Assembly (NCBI GenBank): GCA_004557855.1
Contig: SFFJ01000007.1
Location: forward strand, 1-64,000
Source: Oscillospiraceae bacterium
Lineage (GTDB): Bacteria > Bacillota > Clostridia > Oscillospirales > Ruminococcaceae
Length of the DNA stretch: 64,000 nucleotides
Direction: 5' to 3'
Under the pieces are notes generated by a model. The model was not told the origin of the DNA. It did not search any database and saw only the letters and a program-made list of their open reading frames with translations. This document shows positions 39,224 through 47,762 of the stretch, piece after piece; the stretch's first letter is position 1; each line of letters opens with the position of its first letter. The translations under genes were made by a program, and so were the position numbers.

Positions 39224-40024
39224 TCAGATGATGTGCTTCTCTGCCAGCAGAGAAACCAGCTTTTCGCAGGTCGCCTTGTCGGCACCCTCCAGCATCATGC
39301 CGGCGCCCTTCTGGGGGGGAGAGAAAGACTTGTAAACATTGGTGGGAGAGCCCTTGAGGCCGATGGTGTCCAGCTCGATCAGCGGGTCGTCCTTCAGCGT
39401 CTCAAAGTTATAAACCTCCAGCGGCTTATTGTAGCACTCGAAGATACCGCCGACGCTCATATAGCGGGGGGTGTTCAGCTCCTTGATGCAGGTGAGCAGG
39501 CAGGGGGTGTGGGTCTTGATGGTCATATAGCCATCCTCCAGCATACGCCGGCAGATGACATGCTCCCCATCGACCTTGATCTCGGAAACATAGGTGATCT
39601 GGGGCATTCCCAGCTTTTCGGCGATCTGGGGGCCTACCTGGGCGGTATCGCCATCGATGGCCTGACGGCCGCAGAATACGATGTCACCCTTCTCCACGCC
39701 GATCTTCTTAATGGCAGCGGCAAGGATCTGGCTGGTGGCAAAGGTATCGGAGCCGCCGAATTCACGGGCGGAAACCAGAACGGCACGGTCGGCGCCGCGG
39801 GCCAGCAGCTCACGCAGCATCCCCTCGGCAGGAGGGGGGCCCATGGAAACGACCACGACCTCGCAGCCGGTCTCGTCCTTCAGGGTCAGGGCAGCCTCGA
39901 TGGCGTTGAGGTCATCGGGGTTGGTGATGGTATCCATGGAGGCACGGTCCATGGTACCGTCTTCTTTTACAGCAACCTTACCGGAGGTATCCGGTACCTG
40001 CTTTACACATACGATGCATTTCAT
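39224..40024 (-). CDS. etfB: Electron transfer flavoprotein beta subunit
   Basis: Encodes 266 residues. Begins Met-Lys-Cys-Ile-Val-Cys-Val-Lys-Gln-Val-Pro-Asp-Thr, typical of EtfB. The nucleotide-binding segment Gly-Arg-Gln-Ala-Ile-Asp-Gly-Asp-Thr-Ala-Gln-Val-Gly-Pro (about 123) carries the bifurcating-type FAD site. It heterodimerises with EtfA. GAGGAG lies upstream, and 18 bases separate it from etfA and from bcd. Confidence 0.96.
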   Translation of the reverse strand: MKCIVCVKQVPDTSGKVAVKEDGTMDRASMDTITNPDDLNAIEAALTLKDETGCEVVVVSMGPPPAEGMLRELLARGADRAVLVSAREFGGSDTFATSQILAAAIKKIGVEKGDIVFCGRQAIDGDTAQVGPQIAEKLGMPQITYVSEIKVDGEHVICRRMLEDGYMTIKTHTPCLLTCIKELNTPRYMSVGGIFECYNKPLEVYNFETLKDDPLIELDTIGLKGSPTNVYKSFSPPQKGAGMMLEGADKATCEKLVSLLAEKHII

Positions 40025-40042
40025 AATGGCTTACTCCTCCTA

Positions 40043-41206
40043 TCAGTTTACCTTTAGATTGGCAGCGATGACCATGCGCTGAACCTCGGAGGTACCCTCG
40101 TAGATTTCAGTGATCTTGGCATCACGCATCATGCGCTCCACGGGGTAGTCACGGGTGTAGCCGTAACCGCCGAAGAGCTGAACGGCACGGCGGGTCACAT
40201 CGCTGGCGGCCTCGGCGGCAAAAAGCTTTGCCATGGCGGCGTCAACGCTGTACGGCTCGTGGGCGTTCTTCTTACAGGCAGCGGAGTAAACCAGATATTT
40301 CGCAGCTTCCATGCGGGTATGCATATCGGCAATCTGGAACTGGGTGTTCTGGAACTGGGAAATGCGGCGGCCGAACTGAACACGCTCGTGGGTGTACTTG
40401 ATGACTTCCTCCACAGCGCCCTCACCAAGGCCCAGCGCCTGGGCGGCAATACCGATACGACCGCCGTCGAGGGTCGCCATAGCGATATTAAAGCCCTTGC
40501 CCTTCTTGCCCAGCAGGCGGTCGGCAGGGATGCGGCAGTCCTCCATGATCAGTTCACAGGTGGAGGAACCACGAATACCCATCTTCTTCTCGTGCTTACC
40601 GACGGAGAAGCCGGGGTCGGTGCGCTCCACGATAAACGCGGAGATCTCCTTGCGGGTCTTTTTGGGGTTCTTCTTATCGGGGATGATGCCGGTAACGGCG
40701 ATGATGATGAAGACATGGGCATAGCCGGCATTGGTGATGAAGATCTTGGAGCCGTTGAGCACCCAGTGGTCACCGTCCAGCACGGCAAAGGTCTGCTGAC
40801 CCTGTGCGTCGGTGCCGGCGCCCGGCTCGGTCAGGCCAAAGGCGCCGACCCATTCGCCGCTGCACAGCTTGGGCAGGTAATATTTCTTCTGCTCCTCGGT
40901 GCCGTTCTCATAAATGGGGGCGCAGCACAGGGAGGTATGGGCGGAAAGGATAACGCCGGTGGTGCCGCAGACCTTGGAAAGCTCCTCAACAGCCATGACG
41001 TAGGAGAGAACGTCGCCGCCGGCGCCGCCGTACTCCTTGGGGAAATAGATGCCCATCATCCCCAGCTTTGCCATCTTCTTTACGGTTTCCTCGGGGAAGC
41101 GCTCCTCCTCGTCCACCTCGGCGGCCAGGGGCTTTACTTCATTTTCAGCAAACTCACGGTACATCTTCTGCACCATGGCCTGCTCACGAGAGAGTGTGAA
41201 ATCCAT
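40043..41206 (-). CDS. bcd: Butyryl-CoA dehydrogenase
   Basis: Encodes 387 residues of the acyl-CoA dehydrogenase family: Met-Asp-Phe-Thr-Leu-Ser start, Phe-Gly-Leu-Thr-Glu-Pro-Gly-Ala-Gly-Thr-Asp (FAD/substrate loop, about 126), Gly-Ile-Arg-Gly-Ser and the C-terminal Gln-Leu-Phe-Gly-Gly-Tyr-Gly-Tyr-Thr-Arg-Asp-Tyr-Pro-Val-Glu-Arg block with the catalytic Glu shortly after (Ile-Tyr-Glu-Gly-Thr). It reduces crotonyl-CoA to butyryl-CoA. The clear etfBA neighbours identify it as Bcd rather than a beta-oxidation enzyme. AAGGAGG precedes the ATG. Confidence 0.97.
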   Translation of the reverse strand: MDFTLSREQAMVQKMYREFAENEVKPLAAEVDEEERFPEETVKKMAKLGMMGIYFPKEYGGAGGDVLSYVMAVEELSKVCGTTGVILSAHTSLCCAPIYENGTEEQKKYYLPKLCSGEWVGAFGLTEPGAGTDAQGQQTFAVLDGDHWVLNGSKIFITNAGYAHVFIIIAVTGIIPDKKNPKKTRKEISAFIVERTDPGFSVGKHEKKMGIRGSSTCELIMEDCRIPADRLLGKKGKGFNIAMATLDGGRIGIAAQALGLGEGAVEEVIKYTHERVQFGRRISQFQNTQFQIADMHTRMEAAKYLVYSAACKKNAHEPYSVDAAMAKLFAAEAASDVTRRAVQLFGGYGYTRDYPVERMMRDAKITEIYEGTSEVQRMVIAANLKVN

Positions 41207-41224
41207 GATGATCCTCCTTATTGC

Positions 41225-42064
41225 TTACTTTCTGTAATCATAAAAACCTACGCCGGTCTTTCTGCCCAGCTTGCCGCCGCGCACCATCTTGCGCAGCAGG
41301 GGATGGGGACGGTACTTGTCTTCGCCGGTTTCAGCCTGCAGAACTTCCATAATGGCAAGACAAACGTCCAGACCGATCAGGTCGCCCAAAGCGAGAGGAC
41401 CCATGGGGTGGTTGGCGCCCAGCATCATGGCATTATCAATGCCCTCAACGGAGGCAACGCCCTCGGCATAGATGCCGACAGCTTCATTGATCATGGGGAT
41501 CAGGATACGGTTGACGACGAAGCCGGCGGCCTCCTCAACCTGTACGGGGGTCTTGCCGATATCCTCGGCGATCTTCTTGATGGTCTCCACCATCTCGGCG
41601 GGGGTGTTCAGGCCGGCAATGACCTCAACCAGCTTCATAACGGGGGCGGGGTTGAAGAAATGCATGCCGATGATGGGACGGTCGAGCTTCGCACCCAGCT
41701 CGGTGATGGAAAGGGAAGAGGTGTTGGTGGCAAACATGCACTCGGGCTTGCAAATCCCGGAAAGCTCCGCAAAGGTCTGCTTTTTGATCTCCATATTCTC
41801 GATGGCCGCCTCGATGACGAGGTCGCAGTCCTTGCAGATCTCCTTGGTGCCGGTGGTGATCTTGGCGAGGATGGCGTCGGCAGCAGCCTGCTCCATCTTA
41901 CCCTTGGCAACACGGCCGTTCAGGCCCTTGGCAATCTTATTCTTGCCGTTTGCGGCAAACTCCTCATTGATATCGCACAGGAAAACCTCGTAACCGTTGG
42001 ACTGTGCAAAAGCCTGGGCAATGCCGGAACCCATAGTGCCGGCGCCGATAATACCAATTTTCAT
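41225..42064 (-). CDS. hbd: 3-hydroxybutyryl-CoA dehydrogenase
   Basis: Encodes 279 residues from the ATG at 42064, eight bases after GGAGGT; an upstream ATG overlaps poorly. The NAD-binding loop is Gly-Ala-Gly-Thr-Met-Gly-Ser-Gly-Ile-Ala (residues 7-16). The catalytic His is in Ile-Gly-Met-His-Phe-Phe-Asn-Pro-Ala-Pro (about 138), and the C-terminal domain contains Gly-Arg-Lys-Thr-Gly-Val-Gly-Phe-Tyr. It reduces acetoacetyl-CoA to 3-hydroxybutyryl-CoA in butyrate synthesis. Confidence 0.97.
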   Translation of the reverse strand: MKIGIIGAGTMGSGIAQAFAQSNGYEVFLCDINEEFAANGKNKIAKGLNGRVAKGKMEQAAADAILAKITTGTKEICKDCDLVIEAAIENMEIKKQTFAELSGICKPECMFATNTSSLSITELGAKLDRPIIGMHFFNPAPVMKLVEVIAGLNTPAEMVETIKKIAEDIGKTPVQVEEAAGFVVNRILIPMINEAVGIYAEGVASVEGIDNAMMLGANHPMGPLALGDLIGLDVCLAIMEVLQAETGEDKYRPHPLLRKMVRGGKLGRKTGVGFYDYRK

Positions 42065-42097
42065 TTGAGATACCTCCATATGTAATAATTTTTTGGT

Positions 42098-42874
42098 TTA
42101 TTTATTCAGGAATGCTTCCACCTTGCGTTTTTCCAGGAAGGCAGCCATGCCCTCCCGCTGGTCGTGGGACTCAAAGCAGTCGCCGAACAGCTTCTCCTCG
42201 ATGGCGATGGCCTGATCCATATCCACCTGCATCCCCTCATTGATGGCGCGCTTGCAGTTGCGCACGGCAATGGGGGCGTTGCGGGCGATGGTAGTGGCCA
42301 GCTTCTTGGCGGCGGCCATCAGCTCATCGGCGGGGTAGACGTTATTCACCAGACCGATGCGATAGGCTTCCTCCGCCTTGATGTTGCGGGCGCCGTAGAT
42401 CATTTCCTTGGCCTTGCCGGTACCGACGATCCGAGCCAGACGCTGGGTGCCGCCGAAGCCGGGGGTGATGCCGAGGCCGGCCTCGGGCTGACCGAATACG
42501 GCATTCTCGCTGCAGATGCGGATATCACAGCTCATGCTGATCTCGCAGCCGCCGCCCAGCGCAAAGCCGTTGACTGCTGCGATAACGGGGATGGGGAAGG
42601 TCTCAATCTTGCGGAAAACGTCGTTGCCCTTTTTCCCGAAGGCTTCGCCCTCGGCCTTGGTCAGGCTGCTCATTTCCCCGATATCCGCACCGGCCACGAA
42701 GCTCTTTTCCCCGGCGCCGGTCAGGATCAGGCAGCGGATGCTTTCCAGATCCACGCCGTCCAGGGTTTTGTCCAGCTCATCCAGCACGGTGCTGTTCAGG
42801 GCGTTCAGGGCCTTGGGGCGGTTGATGGTAATAATACCGATCTGGCCTTCCGCTTCATAGGTAATATATTCCAT
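42098..42874 (-). CDS. crt: Crotonase (3-hydroxybutyryl-CoA dehydratase)
   Basis: Encodes 258 residues of the enoyl-CoA hydratase family. Ala-Leu-Asn-Ala-Leu-Asn near residue 24, the oxyanion-hole segment Ser-Phe-Val-Ala-Gly-Ala-Asp-Ile (about 58), Gly-Gly-Gly-Cys-Glu (first catalytic Glu, about 107) and Pro-Glu-Ala-Gly-Leu-Gly-Ile-Thr-Pro-Gly-Phe-Gly-Gly-Thr-Gln (second Glu) are all present. It dehydrates 3-hydroxybutyryl-CoA to crotonyl-CoA. AAGGAG precedes the ATG. Confidence 0.97.
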   Translation of the reverse strand: MEYITYEAEGQIGIITINRPKALNALNSTVLDELDKTLDGVDLESIRCLILTGAGEKSFVAGADIGEMSSLTKAEGEAFGKKGNDVFRKIETFPIPVIAAVNGFALGGGCEISMSCDIRICSENAVFGQPEAGLGITPGFGGTQRLARIVGTGKAKEMIYGARNIKAEEAYRIGLVNNVYPADELMAAAKKLATTIARNAPIAVRNCKRAINEGMQVDMDQAIAIEEKLFGDCFESHDQREGMAAFLEKRKVEAFLNK

Positions 42875-42953
42875 GAATGCACTCTCCTTCTCTTAATTTT
42901 GGCACAGCACCGGAGAGCCGCAGCTCCCCGGTGCATTGGTTTACGGGTGAAGA

Positions 42954-44132
42954 TCAGTCACGCTCTACTACGGTAGCGCAGCCCATGCCGCCGCCGATGC
43001 ACAGGGTGGCAAGACCCTTCTTGGCGTCCCGGCGCTGCATCTCGTGCAGCAGGGTAACCAGAATACGGCAGCCGGAGGCGCCTACGGGGTGACCCAGCGC
43101 AATGGCGCCGCCGTTGACGTTCAGCTTCTCCATATCAAAGCCGAGGTCATGGCCGACTGCGAGGGACTGTGCGGCAAAGGCTTCGTTGGCTTCGATGAGG
43201 TCCATATCGGCGACCTTCATATTCAGCTTGCCCATCAGCTTGTTTACGGCAGCAACGGGGCCCACGCCCATGATGGAGGGATCTACGCCGCCCAGTGCGC
43301 CGCCTACCCAGGTAGCCATCGGCTTGATGCCCAGCTCCTTGGCCTTTTCTTCGCTCATTACCACGATGGCAGCAGCGCCGTCGTTGATGCCGGAAGCGTT
43401 ACCGGCGGTCACAATGCCGTCCTTCTTAAAGGCGGGCTTCAGACGGGCCAGGGTCTCCACGGTGGTGCCGGGGCGGGGGCCTTCGTCGGTGTCTACGATC
43501 ACGGAGCCCTTCTTGCCCTTCACCTCTACGGGAACGATCTCATCCTTGAACTTACCCTCGGCCATGGCCTTTTCGCACTTCTGCTGGCTGCAGGCAGCGA
43601 ACTCATCCAGCATTTCGCGGGTCAGGTTCCACTGCTCGGCTACGTTCTCGGCGGTAATGCCCATGTGATAGTTATTGAAAACATCCCACAGGGCGTCGTT
43701 TACCATGGTATCCACCAGGGTGGCGTTGCCCATGCGATAGCCGTAACGGCCCTTCATCATGGCATAGGGGGCCAGGGACATGCTTTCCATACCGCCGGCC
43801 ACAACGATATCGGCGTCGCCGGCCTCGATCATCTGGGCAGCCATGTTGACGCAGTTCAAGCCGGAGCCGCAAACGACGTTGACGGTGACGGCGGGGGTGG
43901 TCACGGGCAGCCCGGCCTTGATGGAGGCCTGACGGGCGACGTTCTGGCCCAGACCGGCCTGAATGACGCAGCCCATGTAAACATGGTCGACCTGCTCGGC
44001 CTTGACGCCGGCACGGTTCAGCGCTTCCTTAATGACGATGGAGCCGAGCTCGGCGGCGGGAACGGTGCTCAAGGCGCCGCCCATGGTGCCGATGGCAGTA
44101 CGGCAGGCGCCGGCTAAAACAATTTTCTTCAT
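42954..44132 (-). CDS. thlA: Acetyl-CoA C-acetyltransferase (thiolase)
   Basis: Encodes 392 residues. The acylation cysteine is in Asn-Val-Val-Cys-Gly-Ser-Gly (about 88). The C-terminal catalytic motifs are Asn-Glu-Ala-Phe-Ala-Ala, Gly-Gly-Ala-Ile-Ala-Leu-Gly-His-Pro-Val-Gly-Ala-Ser-Gly and Cys-Ile-Gly-Gly-Gly-Met-Gly. This is a biosynthetic-type thiolase condensing two acetyl-CoA. It is the first gene of the butyrate operon, with AAGGAGG upstream of its ATG. I could not pick a single promoter in the AT-rich 44140-44190. Confidence 0.97.
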   Translation of the reverse strand: MKKIVLAGACRTAIGTMGGALSTVPAAELGSIVIKEALNRAGVKAEQVDHVYMGCVIQAGLGQNVARQASIKAGLPVTTPAVTVNVVCGSGLNCVNMAAQMIEAGDADIVVAGGMESMSLAPYAMMKGRYGYRMGNATLVDTMVNDALWDVFNNYHMGITAENVAEQWNLTREMLDEFAACSQQKCEKAMAEGKFKDEIVPVEVKGKKGSVIVDTDEGPRPGTTVETLARLKPAFKKDGIVTAGNASGINDGAAAIVVMSEEKAKELGIKPMATWVGGALGGVDPSIMGVGPVAAVNKLMGKLNMKVADMDLIEANEAFAAQSLAVGHDLGFDMEKLNVNGGAIALGHPVGASGCRILVTLLHEMQRRDAKKGLATLCIGGGMGCATVVERD

Positions 44133-44217
44133 AGTGTTTGCCTCCTTGAATAAAGTAAAATAGGATAAAAGACGGATTTATTTCACAGCCGCGGGGCGGC
44201 CGGGTGAAAACGAGGGG

Positions 44218-44700
44218 TCAGCGGCCCAGCTTTTCCTTCAGGCGGGCGGCCACATAGGGGTTCACGAACTTGGAAATATCGGTATTATCGTAGTGCGCTA
44301 CCTCTTTTACTATGGTGCTGCTCAAATAGGCATAGCGCAGGCTGGTGGTAAAGAACATCGTATCGATGGTGGGGTCGAGGATACGGTTGGTCTGTGCCAT
44401 CTGCATTTCATGCTCAAAGTCGGTGATGGCGCGCAGTCCGCGGATGATGATCTGGGCGTCATTGGCCCGTGCAAAATCAACGGTGCGCCCATCGAAGGTC
44501 TTTACGGTGACATTTTCCAGCTCCTGCACACTTTTCTGCAGCATTTCCACACGTTCCTCCACGGTGAACAGCGGGTTCTTTTCGCGGTTAATCAGCACGC
44601 CGATGATCAGCTCATCGACCACGCGGGAGGCCCGGCGGATAATGTCCATGTGCCCCAGTGTAACGGGGTCAAAACTTCCCGGATAAACAGCCCTTGTCAT
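44218..44700 (-). CDS. coaD: Pantetheine-phosphate adenylyltransferase
   Basis: Encodes 160 residues, the standard length. The nucleotidyltransferase signature Tyr-Pro-Gly-Ser-Phe-Asp-Pro-Val-Thr-Leu-Gly-His lies at residues 5-16. Arg-Gly-Leu-Arg-Ala-Ile-Thr-Asp-Phe-Glu (about 88) and Ser-Ser-Thr-Ile-Val-Lys-Glu (about 128) complete the family pattern. It makes dephospho-CoA, the penultimate step of CoA synthesis, and lies upstream of the CoA-dependent butyrate operon. It has its own consensus promoter. Confidence 0.97.
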   Translation of the reverse strand: MTRAVYPGSFDPVTLGHMDIIRRASRVVDELIIGVLINREKNPLFTVEERVEMLQKSVQELENVTVKTFDGRTVDFARANDAQIIIRGLRAITDFEHEMQMAQTNRILDPTIDTMFFTTSLRYAYLSSTIVKEVAHYDNTDISKFVNPYVAARLKEKLGR

Positions 44701-44762
44701 ATGGTTTCCTTTCGCCGATGAAACGGCTTTCTTTTAGTATTTATCCACCCTAAAGTATTTTC

Positions 44763-44791
44763 AGTATAACCGTTGAAAAGGGCGATGTCAA
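44763..44791 (-). promoter_or_regulatory. Promoter of coaD
   Basis: Minus strand: TTGACA (44786-44791), 17-base spacer, TATACT (44763-44768). Confidence 0.85.
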
Positions 44792-45153
44792 ACACTTGCT
44801 AAAAATTTAACAATTAGAAATATGGAAAAACAAGGGAGAAAAGCGGCGGTTTTCGGGCGGCGAAAAAGGGCGGATTGGAATATAACAACAAAACGAGCCT
44901 AAAAATATGAATAAATACATTATCGATTTGTTATATAGCACCAATCCTCACACCGGGCCGCCAAAAACCCGGTAAAAAACAGGTGGCAAAATCCACAAAA
45001 AGTAAGATTAAACTTTGGAAGGGGTCCCCCGAAAAACCCCGCCGGTTTATAGTTTTTCCATAATAGAAACGCTATAAATCGCCGAAATTCAATAGGATAT
45101 TAGGCATATCGAAAGCAAATCGTTGTATTCTCTCCATAAAGCCCCCGCAGGGT
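44792..45153. other. AT-rich intergenic stretch without recognised content
   Basis: About 360 bases between the divergent coaD and Nudix promoters, much richer in A and T than its surroundings. It has only short inverted repeats (for example CCGGG near 44960 and an AACGCTATAAATCG region near 45070). No frame with a ribosome binding site and no hairpin string. Confidence 0.5.
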
Positions 45154-45182
45154 TTGAATGTCCCCGCAGCTTGTGCTACAAT
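45154..45182 (+). promoter_or_regulatory. Promoter of the Nudix gene
   Basis: TTGAAT (45154-45159), 17-base spacer, TACAAT (45177-45182), about 40 bases before the start codon. Confidence 0.75.
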
Positions 45183-45223
45183 AACAAGGAACCAAAGAAC
45201 CAAAGGACGGGGGCGGGCAAAAA

Positions 45224-45703
45224 ATGATCCTTTCCACGCTGTGCTACATCGAAAAGGACGGCTGCTGGCTGATGCTGCACCGGGTCAAAAAGAAAAACGA
45301 CCTCAATCACGATAAATGGATCGGGGTCGGCGGCAAATTCGAGGAGGGCGAAAGCCCCGAGGACTGCCTGCTGCGGGAGGTCGGGGAGGAAACGGGTCTT
45401 ACCCTCACCGACTACCGGTTCCGGGGGCTGGTCACCTTTGTCTCGGATGAAGCCCCCACCGAATATATGCACCTGTTCACCGCCACGGGCTTCACCGGCG
45501 CCCTGCGGGATTGCGATGAGGGCACACTGGAATGGGTGCCCATCCCGCAGGTGGAAACGCTGCCGCTGTGGCAGGGGGATAAGCTGTTTTTGCGGCTGCT
45601 GCAAACCGAAAAGGACTTTTTCTCCCTCAAGCTGCGGTATGCGGGGGATCAATTGGTGCAGGCGGTGCGGGACGGCCGTCCCCTGCCGCCGGAGGAGGAT
45701 TGA
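45224..45703 (+). CDS. Nudix hydrolase (MutT-like)
   Basis: Encodes 159 residues. The Nudix box (Gly-X5-Glu-X7-Arg-Glu-U-X-Glu-Glu-X-Gly) is intact at about residues 38-60: Gly-Gly-Lys-Phe-Glu-Glu-Gly-Glu-Ser, then Arg-Glu-Val-Gly-Glu-Glu-Thr-Gly. The N-terminus (Leu-Cys-Tyr-Ile-Glu-Lys-Asp-Gly) and the Trp-Ile-Gly-Val-Gly-Gly segment resemble 8-oxo-dGTP diphosphatases of Firmicutes. It is likely a nucleotide-pool sanitiser; substrate is not proven by sequence. One base separates it from the DUF523 gene. Confidence 0.9.
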   Translation: MILSTLCYIEKDGCWLMLHRVKKKNDLNHDKWIGVGGKFEEGESPEDCLLREVGEETGLTLTDYRFRGLVTFVSDEAPTEYMHLFTATGFTGALRDCDEGTLEWVPIPQVETLPLWQGDKLFLRLLQTEKDFFSLKLRYAGDQLVQAVRDGRPLPPEED

Positions 45704-45704
45704 C

Positions 45705-46148
45705 ATGAAGCTGCTGGTAAGCGCCTGTTTGCTGGGCTTCCCCTGCCGCTATGACGGCCGGGCCAAGCCGCATGAGGGGGTGTTATCCCTGCTGGAAACC
45801 CACACCCTCATCCCGTTCTGCCCGGAGATCTACGGGGGACTGGCAACCCCACGTCCGGCGGCGGAACGGCAGGGCGACCGTGTCATGACCGAAGCGGGTC
45901 TTGACGTAACGGAACAGTACCGCCGCGGTGCCGGGGAAGCGCTGCGCCTGTGCCGCCTATACGGCTGTAATGCCGCCCTGCTCAAGGAGCGCAGCCCCAG
46001 CTGCGGCCACAGGGTGATCCACAACGGCCGCTTTGACGGCGGCCTGCTTCCGGGGGACGGCGTAACAGCCGAGCTGCTGCTGCATAACGGCATCACCGTC
46101 TACGGCGAAAGCGCATGGCACTCCCTCCTGCAGGAAAAGAATAACTGA
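45705..46148 (+). CDS. DUF523 family protein
   Basis: Encodes 147 residues from the ATG at 45705 with GGAGGAGG upstream. The DUF523 pattern is clear: Val-Ser-Ala-Cys-Leu-Leu-Gly near the N-terminus with a second Cys (Pro-Cys-Arg-Tyr-Asp-Gly), Pro-Phe-Cys-Pro-Glu, and Lys-Glu-Arg-Ser-Pro-Ser-Cys-Gly in the middle. Conserved cysteines suggest metal or Fe-S binding; the family's biochemical role is not established as far as I know. Co-transcribed with the Nudix gene. Confidence 0.9.
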   Translation: MKLLVSACLLGFPCRYDGRAKPHEGVLSLLETHTLIPFCPEIYGGLATPRPAAERQGDRVMTEAGLDVTEQYRRGAGEALRLCRLYGCNAALLKERSPSCGHRVIHNGRFDGGLLPGDGVTAELLLHNGITVYGESAWHSLLQEKNN

Positions 46149-46154
46149 ATAAAA

Positions 46155-46188
46155 CCGGGTCTGTACCATGCACAGACCCGGCTTTTTT
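46155..46188 (+). terminator. Terminator of the Nudix/DUF523 operon
   Basis: Stem CCGGGTCTGT / ACAGACCCGG followed by CTTTTTT. Confidence 0.9.
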
Positions 46189-46209
46189 GCATCTTTCCAG
46201 TCTCCCAAA

Positions 46210-46325
46210 AGGGCAGGGCACCGGCGGGCCGGCCCCCGGCCTCCGGCCGGGGATGCCGCGCGCCCCCTGCGGGGGCGCGCGGCTGGGCGCCTGCGGCGCC
46301 CGCCGGCCCGCCGGCGCTGCACCAC
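46210..46325. repeat. GC-rich hairpin string
   Basis: Includes CCCCGGCC-tccg-GGCCGGGG, GCGCGCCCC-tgcg-GGGGCGCGC and GGGCGCC-tgcg-GGCGCCC in succession. Confidence 0.7.
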
Positions 46326-46374
46326 CCGCAGCCCCATCTCCTCAATAAAAACAGAGTAGGGCAGGGGAGGGGGG

Positions 46375-47220
46375 TCACCACTCCAGCAGCTGCCGCAAAG
46401 CGTGAGCCACACCGTCCTCCTCGTTGGTCAGCGTCACCCGGTCGGCAGCCTGCTGCACGGCAGCATCGGCGTTGCCCATCGCCACCCCTATCCCGGCAGC
46501 CTCCAGCATCCCGATGTCATTATCGGCATCCCCAAAGGCCACCGCCTGCGCCATAGGGACCTGCAGCGTCCGGCACAGCGCCGCCAGCGCCGCCCCTTTG
46601 CTGCCCTCCCGGTCGGTCAGCTCCAGATTGCAGGGCATGGTGCTGACGGCCCGTACCCGGTCGCCGTAACGCTCGGCCAGCCACGCCTTGACCTCCGCTT
46701 TCTGCTCCGGCGTCAGGCAGGGCAGATTGATCTTCTCCAAATGGCTCCCGGGGCGTTTTGCCCGTTCCGCCAGGCTCTCCACAATGCTCTCCCCGTCCGA
46801 AAACAGCGCTTTCAGGTGAAAAACCGGCAGATGGAACACATCCCGCATTTCCCAGTGGGCGCGGGAGATATACATTTTCTGGTCGGCATAAAGCTGAATG
46901 GCAAACCCGCCCATCCCGGTCAAATGCGCCAAAATCTCCAGCGTAACATCGACCGGCAGCGGCGCCGCCCGCAAAACATTCCCCTCCCGGTCGGTGGTCA
47001 AGCTGCCGTTGCAGGTGATGAAATACCGCAAAAAGGGCAGCTCCAGTACCTGCGGCGCTATCGCAGCGATGCTCCGTCCCGTCGCCACCACCACCTCGAT
47101 GCCCTCGTCAGCGGCACGGGTCAGCGCCTCCCGGTTCTTCGGGGAAAGGGTAATATGATCCTGCCGCAGCAGGGTGCCGTCCAGGTCCACGGCGATCAGC
47201 TTGATTTTCCGGTTTGCCAT
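46375..47220 (-). CDS. Cof-type HAD hydrolase
   Basis: Encodes 281 residues from the ATG at 47220 with AAAGGAG upstream. HAD motif I Asp-Leu-Asp-Gly-Thr-Leu-Leu (about 11-17), motif II Ala-Thr-Gly-Arg-Ser (about 47), a C2B-type cap domain, and motif IV Phe-Gly-Asp-Ala-Asp-Asn-Asp-Ile-Gly-Met-Leu (about 227). This is the Cof/SupH group of sugar- and nucleotide-phosphate phosphatases with broad substrates. Its neighbours give no further hint. Confidence 0.92.
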   Translation of the reverse strand: MANRKIKLIAVDLDGTLLRQDHITLSPKNREALTRAADEGIEVVVATGRSIAAIAPQVLELPFLRYFITCNGSLTTDREGNVLRAAPLPVDVTLEILAHLTGMGGFAIQLYADQKMYISRAHWEMRDVFHLPVFHLKALFSDGESIVESLAERAKRPGSHLEKINLPCLTPEQKAEVKAWLAERYGDRVRAVSTMPCNLELTDREGSKGAALAALCRTLQVPMAQAVAFGDADNDIGMLEAAGIGVAMGNADAAVQQAADRVTLTNEEDGVAHALRQLLEW

Positions 47221-47762
47221 AGCGGCTCCTTTCCGGGTTGTATTTGCGGGGATAAATAACGTGTATCGGTGCCCCGCCGCACCGGCCGTCCTCTCGGTTT
47301 TGCATCGGCGCCGCACCCCCCCTGCAAACCGCAGGCATCGGGCGCAGCCCAACCGCCCTCCGGGCGGTTTCAGCGGCCTGCGGCCGCTTCGGCGGCGCTG
47401 CCGCGCCGCCCGGGCTGCGCCCGCAGCGCCCCTTGCAGCTCCCTGCAAAAAACGCACCGCATCCCGCCGCCCATACGGCCCGCCGAGCGCCCCGGCTTCG
47501 CCGGGGCCTGCCCGCTGCGCGTGCAGCACCCGCCCTCCGGGCGGGCGGCCCTGCGGGCCCCTTGCAGGAACCCGCCAAACCACCGGCAGCCCCCCTGCAA
47601 ACCGCAGGCATCGGGCGCAGCCCAACCGCCCTCCGGGCGGTTTCAGCGGCCTGCGGCCGCTTCGGCGGCGCTTCCGCGCCGCCCGGCTTGCGGCCGCTTC
47701 GGCGGCGCTGCCGCGCCGCCCAGGCTGCGCCCGCAGCACCAAACCTCACCGCTCCGCCCGCC
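47221..47762. repeat. 542-bp gap: two tandem copies of a composite hairpin module
   Basis: A module starting CCCTGCAAACCGCAGGCATC occurs at 47319 and again at 47593 (offset about 273). Each runs through the hairpins AACCGCCC-tccg-GGGCGGTT, GCGGCC-tgcg-GGCCGC and GGCGGCGC-tgcc-GCGCCGCC and ends in GGGCTGCGCCC. The region between holds other hairpins. No gene is supported. Confidence 0.8.

Noticed and set aside
38255..40057. 600-codon plus-strand frame opposite etfA/etfB, and similar long frames opposite bcd, crt and thlA
   Set aside because: Antisense to a textbook butyrate operon; low-complexity translations and no start signals.
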